Positions 44,785-56,609 of a DNA stretch of 64,000 nucleotides are shown here, piece after piece. The translations under genes were made by a program, and so were the position numbers. Under the pieces are notes generated by a model, which was not told the DNA's origin, searched no databases, and saw only the letters and a program-made list of their open reading frames with translations. Position 1 is the stretch's first letter, and every line of letters begins with the position of its first letter. The DNA comes from Gaeumannomyces sp. JS-464 (Eukaryota; Ascomycota; Sordariomycetes; Magnaporthales; Magnaporthaceae): contig NGZR01000001.1 in NCBI GenBank assembly GCA_002197995.1, positions 14,465,501 through 14,529,500 of the forward strand, written 5' to 3'.

Positions 44785-47700
44785 ATGGCGAACCCCTTTG
44801 CCTTCAGGCCCGCCCAGGTCACCTTCTGGACGACGGCTGTTTACTTGGCACTGCTCATACCCCTTGTTCTGATAAACGAGGGTGTCCCTCCCGTCAACCC
44901 CGATAGCTCGTAGGCAATCCTCCGTCCTTTCGTCTGATCTGGGGTTCGGACTGATCAGCTAACCCCCATATTGCAGACTTTTTCTGGATCGCGGCCTCAA
45001 TCTAACTGAAGCCTGGGCCGATTTGGAGGAGATCACGCAGTATTTCCACCACCAGAACAGCAGGAAAAACGACGATGTGCGGAACTACCTGTTGCTTCGT
45101 ATGGAGCAGATTGTCAACGAGAATAAGGCGCGGGACCAGGCCACCATCTTCAACGATGTCTCGTCAAACCTAACCTTCAAGCACTATGGCATTCCCGTTC
45201 ACTACCAGGGGAACAACCTCTACGTTTATATTCGTGGCCAGGATGATGTGGAGGGTGAATGGTGGCATGACGCGACGGCCGGCAAGGCTGTCGGAAAGGG
45301 AGGAGTGCTGGTGAACGCTCACTTTGACTCGTGAGCCTACCTCCCTTATGTCTCGTCTTTTCCCTGACCTCTTCCTTGCATTTGTACTAATTAACGCGAT
45401 ATATCGTCAGTGTTTCAACTGCATATGGCGCTACAGACGATGGCATGGGCGTGGCGACGGTCCTCCAGATGATCAGGTATTTCACCACGCCTGGAAACCA
45501 GCCGCGCCGTGGCATCGTCGCCCTTCTCAACAACGCCGAGGAGCCGGGTCTGCTGGGCGCCGCGGCCTTTGGGCAGAGCCCCTTGCTGCCTTTTATCCAC
45601 ACCTTCCTCAACCTGGAGGGTGCTGGCGCCGGCGGCCGCTGTGTCCTGTTCCGCACCACCGACCAGGAGGTGACGAGCGCCTTCGCCAACGTGCAGTCGC
45701 CGTTTGGGTCCGTCATCGGCTCCGACGGCTTCAAGCTGGGCCTTATCCGGAGCGGAACCGATTTTTCAGTCTGGCACGACATTTTTGGCCAGCGCGGCCT
45801 GGACCTTTCCTTTTACAGGCCGCGAGCGCTCTACCACACGAACCAAGATGACGCCAGACACGCGAGCAGGCGGAGCCTTTGGCAGATGATGGCCAACTCC
45901 GTCACGACCCTGATCAATCTTTCGGCCGAGACGGGGTCCGACTACGTCGGCGAACGGCCGGATGGGGCTAAGGACAAAGTTCCGAACGGATCTCCCAGCG
46001 ACGGGCGTCTGGTTCGACCTCTTCGGCAGCTCCTTTGTGCTCTTTAACCTAAGGGACATGTTTGCGTGGTCACTGACAATCCTGATCGTCGGGCCGCTAA
46101 CTCTGTTCCTCATGTTTTACCTGGTTCATATGCAGGACAAGAGCTACCTCTTCTCCTCAAAACTGGCATCCGCCAACGACGGCCCAGACGGAGCGGAGCC
46201 CATCCAACTCGGCGGCTGGAAGGGCCTGTTCCGCTTCCCGGTTGCTCTCATTGTGTCCGGGGCTTTGGTCGTCGGGTCGGCTCTGCTGCTCAAGAAGATA
46301 AACCCATTTATAATCTACAGCAGTGAATATGCCGTGTAAGACCAAACTCCTGCCCTCGCTTCCAGCTGTATGAAAACGCCTACTGACCTTTGAGGTGACA
46401 AAAGTTGGGCCATGATGATGTCGCTCTTTTACTTTGTCTTTTGGGCCATGATGAGGGGTGCCAGCATCATGCGGCCAAGCGCACTGCATCGACTTTATAC
46501 TCACCTGTGGCTATTTTTCCTCGGTTGGATCGTACTCGTTGTCGCTACCGTGTTGGAGGATAGGATGCAGATCGCTTCGGGCTATATGTTTGTTTTCTGG
46601 GAGTCGCAGGTCTTCCTATCGACCTTCCTTGCCGTGTGCGATCTTTTCTCCTTGCCCAAGAAAGCGGATATTGCGCGAGGCGTTGAGGAGGAAGACCAGA
46701 TCCGCGGCCATCTCGACGCCGTCCCTCGTGCCGACGATCTGATTTCCCCCTCGCCTGGCGAGGCCGCCAGCCAGAGAGAGTCCGGATTGGAGGGACGGGA
46801 ACGGGGTGAATCCGAAGAGGAGGATCAAGAGCCCGCCACCGAAGAGACGCCACTCTTCAGGAAGTCCCAAAGTGGGAGGCTTGACACGTCGTTCTTCCGC
46901 AGGGGCTACCGCCGCTCTTTGTCGGCCATAATGGAGACGTCCAAGACCGGGCAGGACGGCGAGCAAATCCGGCAGCACCAGGAGCCATACGGGAAGGAAC
47001 AGTTCTGGTCGGGAGAGATGGTCTCGTCTACGTGGCTGCTGCAATTCCTGCTTCTTGGCCCGTTCTTTATCATTCTCGCGGCACAAATCGGATTGCTGAT
47101 AACCTCGGCCGTATACCAGACTGGCGTGGACGGCTCCAACCAGCTAACGCCGTACCTCGCTATTGCGACCCTTAGCATCTTGCTACTTGTACCACTTTCC
47201 CCGTTCATCCACCGGGTGAGCAAGCATTTGCCGTTACTACTCCTCGTCGTCTTTGCAGGCACGCTCGTCTACAATCTCGCGGCGTTTCCCTTCTCGCCCG
47301 CGGCGCCCTACAAGCTCTTCTTCAAGCAGACAGTCGATCTCGAGACGGGCGCCACGGCCGTCCGGCTATCAGGTATCGAGCAGTACCTCCGCAACATCAT
47401 CGCGGATATCCCTTCGGCGGCGGGCCAGGCTATCGAGTGCGGGCCCAGCATCAGCCGCAGGGATCTGGCCGACTGTGCGTTTGACGCCGCGAGGGTGCCA
47501 CCACGGCCTGCCTACGGCAGCGGTAACGACAGCCTGGAGCTGGCTCCCGGCGTGCCACCGACGACGGACTACTACGGGAAGCTGCTCAGCGTTCGCATCT
47601 CGAACCGCTCCTACGCCACCGCCGGCAAGCGTAGAGCCCGGGCTTCGGCGCGCCTGCACATAGACGCCGTGAACACGCGCATCGTGGAGCTCCGGTTCCC

Positions 47701-48019
47701 CGCCGAGGGGCCGGCCATCCGGTCGGTGAGCGTGGTCGGGGCGGAGCCGTGGGACGCACGGTTCGGTGCCTTCCCGGAGGAAGGGGCCCGGCTCGTCCGG
47801 CTCTGGAGGCGCGACTGGGACCGGGGCTGGGCCGTGGACCTCACGTGGGACGGCGACGGCGGCCTGGACGGTGACGCGGTCGCGCTGTGGAGCGACGCCA
47901 ACGAGGCGGCGCACTCGATGCCGGCCTTCCGCGAGGTGGTCAACTACGCGCCGCCGTGGGCCGCCGTGTCCAAGGCGTCGCCGGGGCTGGTGGAGGGCAA
48001 GAAGGCGTTCAAGATTTAA
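44785..48019 (+). CDS. pff1: Vacuolar membrane protease (M28 family, Pff1-like), one frame slip
   Basis: This is a multipass vacuolar-membrane zinc metalloprotease of family M28. Exons are 44785-44909, 44977-45330, 45411-46335 and 46405-48019, about 1005 residues. An N-terminal transmembrane helix ([19 protein letters not shown]) leads to a lumenal M28 domain. The metal-binding and catalytic blocks are [36 protein letters not shown] and [17 protein letters not shown]. After VPNGSPSDG the frame slips at G3 46003-46005; one fewer G continues [19 protein letters not shown]. Several transmembrane helices follow ([36 protein letters not shown]). An acidic cytosolic loop, more helices and a C-terminal lumenal domain complete it. 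Length and order match fungal vacuolar membrane proteases. Confidence 0.9.
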
Positions 48020-48751
48020 TGTGGAAGGTGTTGTCGGGGAAGGGGTCATCCTGTCATATTGAGATTTGACTTTTTTTTTTTTCTTTTTGTTTCTCCATAC
48101 TCTGCCACTCTATGTTGATTGAGGCTATTGACGCTATCGCATTTTGACTTTGCAGTCGGGTTCGCCGGTTGTTTGCATCTTCTAATGGTTCGAATCAATA
48201 TCTACCCCATTACCTGCCTGATATCATCTTATACCCCCTCGCCAAGCGAGATTCGCGGCAACTAGAGGGCTCGGGCGCTTCGTCAAAGACCACCCACTTG
48301 ACACTACAGTATTGCATCATAGCGACGCCCTATTCCCGAGTAAAACCAGGTCCATCGATCAAGCTGAATAGTGGAGCATCTATACATACGTGCCTGATCC
48401 CCAAAAGCCGCGAGAGTTGGCAACGCAATTTCACGAAGCAGGGTCACGGGCTTCGTTGTAGTCCTAGCCACGGCGGGAGAGACCGCCCGCGACCTAGACT
48501 AAGCAGCCAGGTTCCCAAGGCGCCGTTGAGAGCGTGCGTGCAGCGTGCAACGTCCCAGGCATACATAACGTAGCAGCACCGCATACGGGGGATTCCGTCA
48601 CGAGCTGAATGGCGGAGACGACACGACTCGAAGTCCCGAGCAAAGGCTTTTTTCCCCGCCGCACGGTCCCGTCCAGTATTTCCGCCGGGCAGCCAGCTCG
48701 ATGACAGCTCCAGGGTTCCTAGCCAAGCAAGAGCCGAGCTGGCGTTCAATT

Positions 48752-48773
48752 GGGGGGGGGGGGGGGGGGGGGG
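48752..48773. repeat. Poly-G run of 22
   Basis: An uninterrupted run of 22 G. Such runs can fold into G-quadruplexes and are also prone to length errors. Confidence 0.9.
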
Positions 48774-51700
48774 CATTACTCGCGGCGATGGGTGAGCCGG
48801 CAGTTAGGTTTACGGTTCGTGGGATCCAGAACCAGAAACAAAAGAAAAAGGAACTGCTGCAGGAACAGGGGCACCGGTTATGGGAGGGTCACGTCTGGAA
48901 TAGTTCCATTTGCGGAGGCGAGCGATCTCTCGAGGAAGGGCTGGCTGCAGAGCGAATCGCAAGGGGCTTGCTCGCTTGCGATAGGCGAGGGGGAAAAAAG
49001 AAAAGAAGAAACCTTACGAAAAAAAAAAAAAAAAAACCTTGAGGCTTGGTGAGGTGGGTGGGTGTTCGTTACGACCGTTTAAACGAGCAAGCCGATGGAG
49101 ATCACACGCTGCAACCCAGCCACCCTCCGTGGGTCGTGGCTTTTTTTTTTAGGAGAAGCGAGCGTCGATGACGAGCCAAAAGAGCTAAGCAATGAGGTCG
49201 AGTCAGACACCATGTTGGTCTGGTGTTAGAGTTTCTGTGCGCGAACTGGAGAAGAAGAAGAAGAAAAGAAAAAAAAAGCGAGAGCCGCCGCCTCCGCCAT
49301 AAAAGGCCTGCGCCACCCGTTGGGCTCAAAGCCCTAGAGCCAGCTAGAACGGATGGGGAAGTTGTCGTGCAATCGCGAACTATTTTTCGATCGTCTGGTC
49401 GCAGTGCTTTAAAAGTCGGGATTTGTGGCGGCTGATGTTTTGGAGGAGGCGGCGGCGGCGGCGGAGAGGCGGGTCGTCGCGTGTTTCGGAAGCCCTACCA
49501 GTAGGACGGGGGGGAAGCGATGACGGAGGCTGGGAGGGATACACCATGGTGGCTAGGTACCTATGGAAGGGGAAATGTCTGCCTACGCATGGTGAGATGA
49601 GGTGATGGAGATATGTGTTCTCTTCCGAGGCGACAGCATCCCACGCGGTGCCCGGCGCCGTCCAGTTTAAAAGCATCAAAATGAGCATGCGCGATGCCCA
49701 CGGACCGGCCCGCCTGTCGTCGGCTTCGTGCTGGTGTCGTGAGCGAGAACATATGTGCCGAAAGTAGCATTCTGCCGGCTTCGGACCTCCACCATATCAA
49801 CACTCATTCATGGTGAAATAAAGTTTCCGCTCTCGCTTCTATCTTTTGAAGCTGCTGATGCGTCCAAACCTGCCGTTGCGTGGTCCACCAGGGCAAGATA
49901 TTGCCACACACGATTCCAGCCCTCCCTCTTGAACTGCCGAGACGGGGTCCGTCAAAAAGAAAACAAATGCGGATTCTGAAACTCGTAGCTCCACGAGAGC
50001 AATCAAAAGAGAGGTGGGACTGGGCGGGCGGGCGGACGATGATGGGGTCTTCATCTGTGCCCACAGCCTGGTCTTTCGATGGAGCCGAAAGTTTTAACAA
50101 GACGGAAAGGGACTTGGTTGTCGAAGGGCGGTAGTAGGAAGGAGGAGCCGGGAGAGGCCGGGATAGAGATATTTAGTACGGCGGCCGGAAGATGATGGGA
50201 CGCGGCGCCCCGAAATATTCGAGGGCCCGCCTCCGAAGCGCCGGGGAGAGGGGAGGGAGTGGACGTGGCTCTGTTTCTCTGAATGCGGTCACGCCCTGGC
50301 ATTCGTGGGTATCGGCCGAACAAGGGCGATTGATCCACGGAGATGGATTAACCTCAAAACAGTAGCTGGATGTGTCGATCGATGGAAGGATTCGGACAAT
50401 CGCACCGGTCTACAGGCATGTTGCCCGACCTGCTCGATCTGGCCAGCCACAGCCAACATGGGGTAGGCAAGGGAAGTGCTGATCAGCTGGCTGACAGGGG
50501 AAATAGAAAAAAGCCGCATCGAGGCTCTGCTCTTGAGGGAGCCTTGGCCGGCCCGCCATGCCATGCGGGCTGTCAGGGGCCGCCCGCACCACAACGGCCT
50601 TGGTCTACAAATTGAGGCCTTGTGGCCGTTGGCAATGAAGCCACCACGTCTCCCAGGCAGTCAGCCAAAGCGGAGACCGATGGGTCGAGAAGAAAAAAAA
50701 AAAAGCAAGTTGGTCATCATCGCAAGCCGTGACTGTGATGCCGTATTTCCAAGCCGTAACAGTAGCAGGCAACAACAGGTGGAGAGACGAGGGGCTGACG
50801 GTAAACCAGGTCTTTTTTGCTACCAGGCGCTGCTGACGAACGATTTATCATGGCTGCCCCTGTGCTCATTTGATGGCTTCCCAACATGGCCATCGGCCTG
50901 CCTGGCGCCCGCCCTCAGCGTCGGGTCAAGCCACAGGGGGGTTTGAAAAGGAACGGGACCTGGACGCCGCCACATGGCAGCCTGCCGTCCCGCCCCTCCC
51001 TCGACGGACGGCGCGAGCAACCACGCGCGGGCGCAGGCAGCCGACGACACTTGACTTGACACCAAGCCTGGAGCAGCTAATCTCCAGTTGTCCAGCTCGA
51101 GTTTCTTGCTCGACTTCCAATGCCCTGGCCAGTCGAGCTCCACCATGGCGCAGCCTGCTGGCGCGCGCTGGGTGCTGGGTCCACTACCCGCCCGCGACTG
51201 CTCAGTTGGGCCATTTCAGCCGACCACTGGAGAAAACCGAGTCCAGTCGCTGCAGTCATCGCATCTCACCCAAAAAGCGGGTATGTGGGGTGGCTTCGGG
51301 TGAAGGTGCCCTTTTGGTATCCAATTCGCCCTATGCCTGTGAAAGTCTGTCTGCCTTTTCCGCTCTTGCATGCTTCCGGTCGGGAGGTGGGGGGTGGGGT
51401 GGGCAAGCGAAAATGGGGAAGCCCAACAGCCACACCGGGTTACAATCCTCGACGGGTTTTTGGTTTGCCGCCGTCTGGTCCTTTTCCGTCTCATCTCGCG
51501 CAAAAATGGACGACCGACTGCTACTCTGGGGAGGCGAAATATCAAAATATCGCCAACCGCAAGAAAACCATAAACCATCTCCGGTCCCCAAGCCTGGAGG
51601 CTTTTCCGAATGCGGCTGGTGGCCGACGGCGGCGACGGCGCGCCAAGGAATCAGAAACACGCGACCTTCGCTGCGTGGCAGGCCTGGTCATAAAGCATCA

Positions 51701-53209
51701 CAAGCGCTCTTTCTTTTTCTCCTCCCTCACCCGAACCACGGTCCCCAGCCTGGCCTTTCTATGTTTTAGGCCTAGCCGCTTTCCTGTTCTGGAAATCGCC
51801 TTTGGTCTCTCCGGGCGTTGTGGAGAAGCGAGCTGAGAAAGCGCCAGAGGTTGGACAGGAGAAGAAAAAGGCATATGCAAGTCACCATAAAATACCAGAA
51901 CGCCAACTATTAACTCATGTTGCGAGGGATCTGAGCGTCCCTCTCGGGCCCGCCCTTCCCCCCGGCCGCCGGACCGAACACCTGTTGTGACTGGGAGGGA
52001 GAGCCCCCTCAGCAGCAGCGGTTGCGACTCTATAACGGAAGAGGCTTATGGGCATCTTCTGCCAGTGAGCGTGCATCCGTCCTGCCGCCGTCGCGCCATC
52101 CCACTCTCGCAGGCACCCTATATGGCACGATGCCGGTGGAGCCTGGTAGGTCCTTGGGGCGTGTTTGGTCTCCATCGGCAACTGCATGAAAAAGTGCTCG
52201 GAACCAGTGGGTCCTCCGCAAAAAGCGCCAGCCCCGGGGCGTATGTGCCTGCGGCTCCAGTTGGGTCGCGACCCTTGGTCGTCCCCTGCTTGGCTTGCCT
52301 GGGTGGTTGGCGAGCACCGGTGTCCTCCAAAGTGCGGAAAAGTGGTGAGCCAGTCAGCACGCGGACACGCAGACATGGAAAGATGCAAAGGCGCCGGCAG
52401 TTCATGACGAATAGGATATTCATATTTGCTTGTGCACACACGCCACCGTCTAGAATTTCGCTTGCGCGAATTAGAGAGAGTGCAGTCATAGGTTGTGGCT
52501 CTCCGAGTTTGCTGGGGACAGACAGGAAAGAAGAATCCACAGGTAAGAAGCGCTTGGTCTTGGGCGGCTGAACCTCCCCCCGGCCCAGCCTTTCCTCTTC
52601 TTTCATGCATCGACGCAAAAGCCACACGACTGCCCTGCCCGTCTAGCAAGAAAAATAAGCTGCCCCTGTTTCCACTCGAGCCTGGGTGGTGCAACCCTCG
52701 ATCGGGATCATCAGGACCTGGACCTTCTTGTCCATGGCTGGGCCGGTCACCAAGATTCTGGGCTTTGGTCATTCTGCTTCTCCGTGCCTGGCTTTCAACT
52801 GCGAGAGCCGAGGCAGATATCGGTATCGGGATTCCTCACCATGCAAGAGGCTGCTTTTTTTTTCTGCTGATGTGGCTGGGGCATTCCCGAGAAAAGCAAG
52901 CAAAAAACCCGAAACGCTTTCCGCTCATGCAGTGCGGCAGAATATTCCATGGAGGCTGGGCAGATAACAGAATATGATTTGGTAAAAGCTGACTGACTGA
53001 CTGCAGAGACTGGGAAGGAAAAAAAAAAACATGCCTGCCAGCTTCGGGAATGCCAGGAACAGCAGGCTGAGGTATCTCGTGTTTCCGCGGGCCAATGGTG
53101 TGTTTTGAGAGTCTTGGAAGGGGGTGAGGGGAAATAACAAGAGGGGAAAGGATGAGCAAGAAAGAGTGGTTGGGGCGGGCGGCCAATGAGAGGGGCGGCC
53201 TAGACTTGA

Positions 53210-53213
<4 letters not shown>

Positions 53214-53260
<47 letters not shown>
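53214..53260. repeat. CTG trinucleotide repeat
   Basis: About 15-16 uninterrupted GCT/CTG units, followed by one TAC and more CTG. Confidence 0.9.
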
Positions 53261-53261
<1 letters not shown>

Positions 53262-53460
53262 ACTGCTGATAGGCCCTTGTCTCGCAGCAGGGCGTGTTTG
53301 TTCCGCGCGCGCTGCCCAGTTTAATCTGCCATGCTACACTGCAGGCAAGCCGGGACACGTTATTGCGACAAATGCCATGCAAAAAGAAAAGAAAACAGCA
53401 CCCTTCTCGGCCAGACGATGAAAAGCGCGTGGTGGAAATGTGGGCTCTGCTGCCACCAAC

Positions 53461-53486
53461 CACACACACACACACTCTCTCTCTCC
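53461..53486. repeat. Compound CA/CT microsatellite
   Basis: Seven CA units pass directly into CT units. Confidence 0.85.
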
Positions 53487-53531
53487 GGGGGCGAACACGA
53501 TCGCAAGCCGTATGGGGCGGCGTAGCCCCCC

Positions 53532-53569
53532 TGTCTAGGTAGGTAGTTCCCAAGGTAGGCACCTAGACA
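53532..53569. repeat. Perfect 9-bp inverted repeat
   Basis: TGTCTAGGT (53532-53540) and ACCTAGACA (53561-53569) are perfect complements separated by 20 nt that themselves contain related TAGGTAG words. Confidence 0.75.
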
Positions 53570-54202
53570 CACACCCAGAGCCCCGGGATCGGATCTTGGG
53601 TGGTTGACGAGAAGAATTCGCCAAGGGGGGTGTGGTGGGAAAACAAGAAGCAGGAACAAGCAAGGCGAATATCCACGCGAGCAAAAACCCTGGTCTCCCC
53701 TGGCGGCGCCGCCTGTTCCATTTCTGGGCATGCACATCGGGGTTGCCCAACCGGGGTGAGAGATCTCGCTTTTATTGTTCCCGTCTTTCCCCAGTCTCTC
53801 CTCCTCCACTGGAAGCCGCCTTCTCTTTCCTTTTCTTTTCTTTTCTTCTTCTGCCATTTTTTTTTTTTTGCCTTCCTTATTCACTGCTATTGATCGTTGG
53901 GCATTCTATAGAATACCCCACATCCACGACATAATACTATAGCACGTAATCCCCAACCCCATCCCATCCGTCCAGCCACCCCCATCGTTCCTGGGTTCCT
54001 CCCCTTGGGCGTGTAGCAAGAAATGATCTTTTCATAAGGCTGGTCCAGGACCCCCCGACTCATACAATCTTTTCGTCATCTCTTTTGTTTATTTTTTCAT
54101 TCCTTCTTTTATTTTCCTACACAGAGTGGACCTGCGATCTTTCACTATCGATCCAGAGTCCCTGCGAACCGAGACCGAGCCAGCGCCCTCTCCGACGGGA
54201 CC

Positions 54203-56046
54203 ATGAGGTTCCTCCTCACCGCAGCAGTGCTGCTGCTGTCGGCCGTTGTGCCGGCGGCGCAAGCCGAGAAAAACTCGACGGCACCGACAACGCCGTCATC
54301 TCCACTAGCCATGCTTCCGGCTTGCGCAGTATGTTTGGATCGGATGGGTCTTAGTGGCGGTGGATGGATGGATGGATGGATTATCCGTGGGTGGTCTTGC
54401 TGACGAGCCGGGCCTGCCGTCCAACCGACAACAGGCAGCATGTCTAAAAACAGCGATAGCCGACTCTCCATGCGCGCCTCAAGACCAGGCGTGCATATGC
54501 GCAGACGAAAAGCTGCAGTCCAAGGCCTCGGGCTGCATCCAGAAGGCCTGCACCATCAAGCAGAGCCTCTTCGTGGCCAACGCGACGGCGACCACGTGCG
54601 GGGCCGAGGCGCGCGACCGCCGGGACCTGCTGCGCGTCATGACCATCACGCTCGGCACGCTGTCGGGCGTCTTCGTGGCCGTCCGCGTCACCGCGCGCCT
54701 GCTCATCATTGGCGGGCCCCTGGGCGCCGACGACTGGTTCATCGTGGCGACGCTGTTCACGGGCATCCCCCGACACCGTCATGATCGTGCACGGCGCCAT
54801 CGAGAACGGGCTGGGGCTCGACGTGTGGACGCTACCCTCCGAGACCATCACCGAGTTCGGCCGGTGGTTCTTCATCATCGAGGTCATGTACTTTGCCCTC
54901 ATCTCCATGACCAAGATGTCGCTCCTCTTCTTCTACCTCCGCATCTTCCCCACAAAGGGCATCCGCCGCCTGCTCTGGGGCACCGTGGCCTTCAACACCG
55001 CATACGGCCTCGTCTTTGTGCTCGTCGGCATCTTCCAGTGCAAGCCTGTGGAGTTCTTCTGGGAGAGGTGGGATGAGGAGCACAGCGGCACCTGCCTCGA
55101 CATCAACGCCATCCCCTGGGCCAACGGTGCCATCAGCATCGCCCTCGATCTTTGGATGCTGGCGTTGCCCCTGTCGCAACTCAGGCACTTGAGGCTTCAC
55201 TGGAAGAAGAAGGTTGGCGTCGGGATGATGTTTGGCGTCGGCACCTTGTAAGTCCGCCTCTCGAAATCTTCGGTCTGAACGAACTCCCCAACTGACAACC
55301 ATCGGCAACATAGTGTCACCGTGGTTAGTATCCTGCGGCTGCAGTCCATGGTCGAGTTCGCCAGCTCAAACAACCCCACATGGGACCACTGGGACCTGAC
55401 CAACTGGTCCACGATCGAGATCAACGTCGGTATCATGTGCGCCTGCCTCCCGTCGCTGCGTCTGCTGCTGGTGCGGATATTCCCGTGGCTGGGCGGCTCC
55501 TCGGACCGGTACGGATCCAAGGCCGGGCGCTATTACGACGGGCCGAGCAAAGGCTTCTCGCGGCCCATGACGGCCGGTGATCTGGGCGGTGCGGGCGCGG
55601 TCGAGCTGGGGAACAGCCCCGGCAGCGGGGGTAAGAAGGGGCAGAAGCACAGCCGGCAGCCGTCGCATGCCACGACGCGGGAGCTCGGCGTCCACTCGAC
55701 GGTCGACAGGGGCTCGCTCGACGACGAGGTGGCGACGGTAAAAGGAGGCATTACCTACTCGCGGTCGTACGAAGTGTCGTACGGAGACCAGGACGAGGAG
55801 AGCCTCGTTGGCACGGGTTCGGAGGGCAGACCCGAGAGTGGAGATAAGAAGGGGAAGAAGGAGTCTCGCGAAAGGGAGCGTCAAAGGGAAAGGGAGAGCG
55901 AGAGGGAAAGAGCAGGATCAGGCGAGAGAGGAGGCGGTAGTCGGGCGGGTGGCCACGGCTATCACCGTCGCTTCCACACCAACTCGTCGAGCAAGTCCAG
56001 TTTCCAGTCGCCATCGGTCGAAAAGATACCAGAGAATGTTATATGA
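54203..56046 (+). CDS. CFEM-domain Pth11-like membrane receptor, one frame slip
   Basis: This protein joins an extracellular eight-cysteine CFEM domain to a Pth11-like seven-helix membrane domain; relatives sense surface or host cues in filamentous fungi. Exons are 54203-54328, 54435-55247 and 55314-56046, about 556 residues. A signal peptide ([20 protein letters not shown]) is followed by CFEM, whose eight Cys include [36 protein letters not shown] and ATTC. Transmembrane helices follow ([60 protein letters not shown]). The family block [13 protein letters not shown] and CNH-type loop residues [14 protein letters not shown] are present. The tail is charged, with Arg-Glu repeats. The frame slips at C5 54767-54771; one fewer C joins TLFTGIP to [15 protein letters not shown]. 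Intron 1 contains a TGGA tandem repeat. The ligand is unknown. Confidence 0.87.
54361..54380. repeat. TGGA tandem repeat in intron 1 of the receptor gene
   Basis: Five consecutive TGGA units inside the 106-nt intron 54329-54434. Confidence 0.85.
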
Positions 56047-56609
56047 ACTGTATATGTATATAGCATAGCGTATTAAAGAACCTGAATGTCCGAAAAGCGG
56101 GTTTTTGATGACGTCCTGGGCTCCCGAGCCTTCTAGGTCAGTTCTCAGGATCAGGTGTGCTCCTATGCCATTGCTGAAGTCTTTGACAGGCCCGGGCTTA
56201 TACGATGTGAATCAGGCGCGGAGATGGACGGGTGAGAAGATGATGGCCTTCCTGTTGAACAAGCGGGATAAGCTTCGTATATGTAGGGTGTGAAGCTAGG
56301 CTGTAGGTGGGTGTAGGATGGAGTTGTCCAAGCCCATGGAAATGACGGGTGGATCAGGAATCCTTCCCCGAGACTTTGTCGTCGCACGTTCCACCAAAGG
56401 TTATTGTGATCGGCCCATGGCTCATTGAGAGCAATCCAGTCGACGGGCGACAGGCTTGGCTCGATAGCGCAATAGCTCGCAGCCGGCTTTCGGGTACCAT
56501 CAGCTTTTGGATTTGAATGCCATTTTGCCCCTTCTGGACCTGCCCACCTCTTCCTAGCCCATAGGCTGCTGCCTCGGCGGCCTGTAAAAAGGACCCGCAT
56601 GCTTGGATT
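56047..56609. other. Convergent 3' flanks
   Basis: Lies between the receptor gene and clpP. No gene is supported. Confidence 0.55.

Larger units (their letters stand above)
48020..54202. other. 6.2-kb gene-free, repeat-rich region
   Basis: I could not support any gene. Several frames of 150-300 codons (for example 50870-51769 and 51120-51836 plus, 51915-52772 minus) overlap one another, contain no domain and have no splice-supported continuation. The stretch holds a poly-G run, poly-A runs (49020-49036), GAA-rich tracts, a CTG repeat, a CA/CT microsatellite, an inverted repeat and a 12-bp palindrome (53903-53914). It may include a long promoter or noncoding transcripts of the receptor gene at 54203. 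Confidence 0.5.

Noticed and set aside
50870..51836. Two overlapping plus-strand frames of about 240-300 codons
   Set aside because: They cover the same DNA in different frames with no domain, no signal peptide, no conserved block and no convincing introns.
51915..52772. 285-codon minus-strand frame
   Set aside because: Low-information, Arg/Gly/Pro-rich translation overlapping a plus-strand frame; no recognisable feature.
53152..53421. Possible small secreted protein with polyleucine signal
   Set aside because: The hydrophobic stretch is only the CTG repeat read as Leu. The remainder has no motif and the frame has no supporting gene structure.
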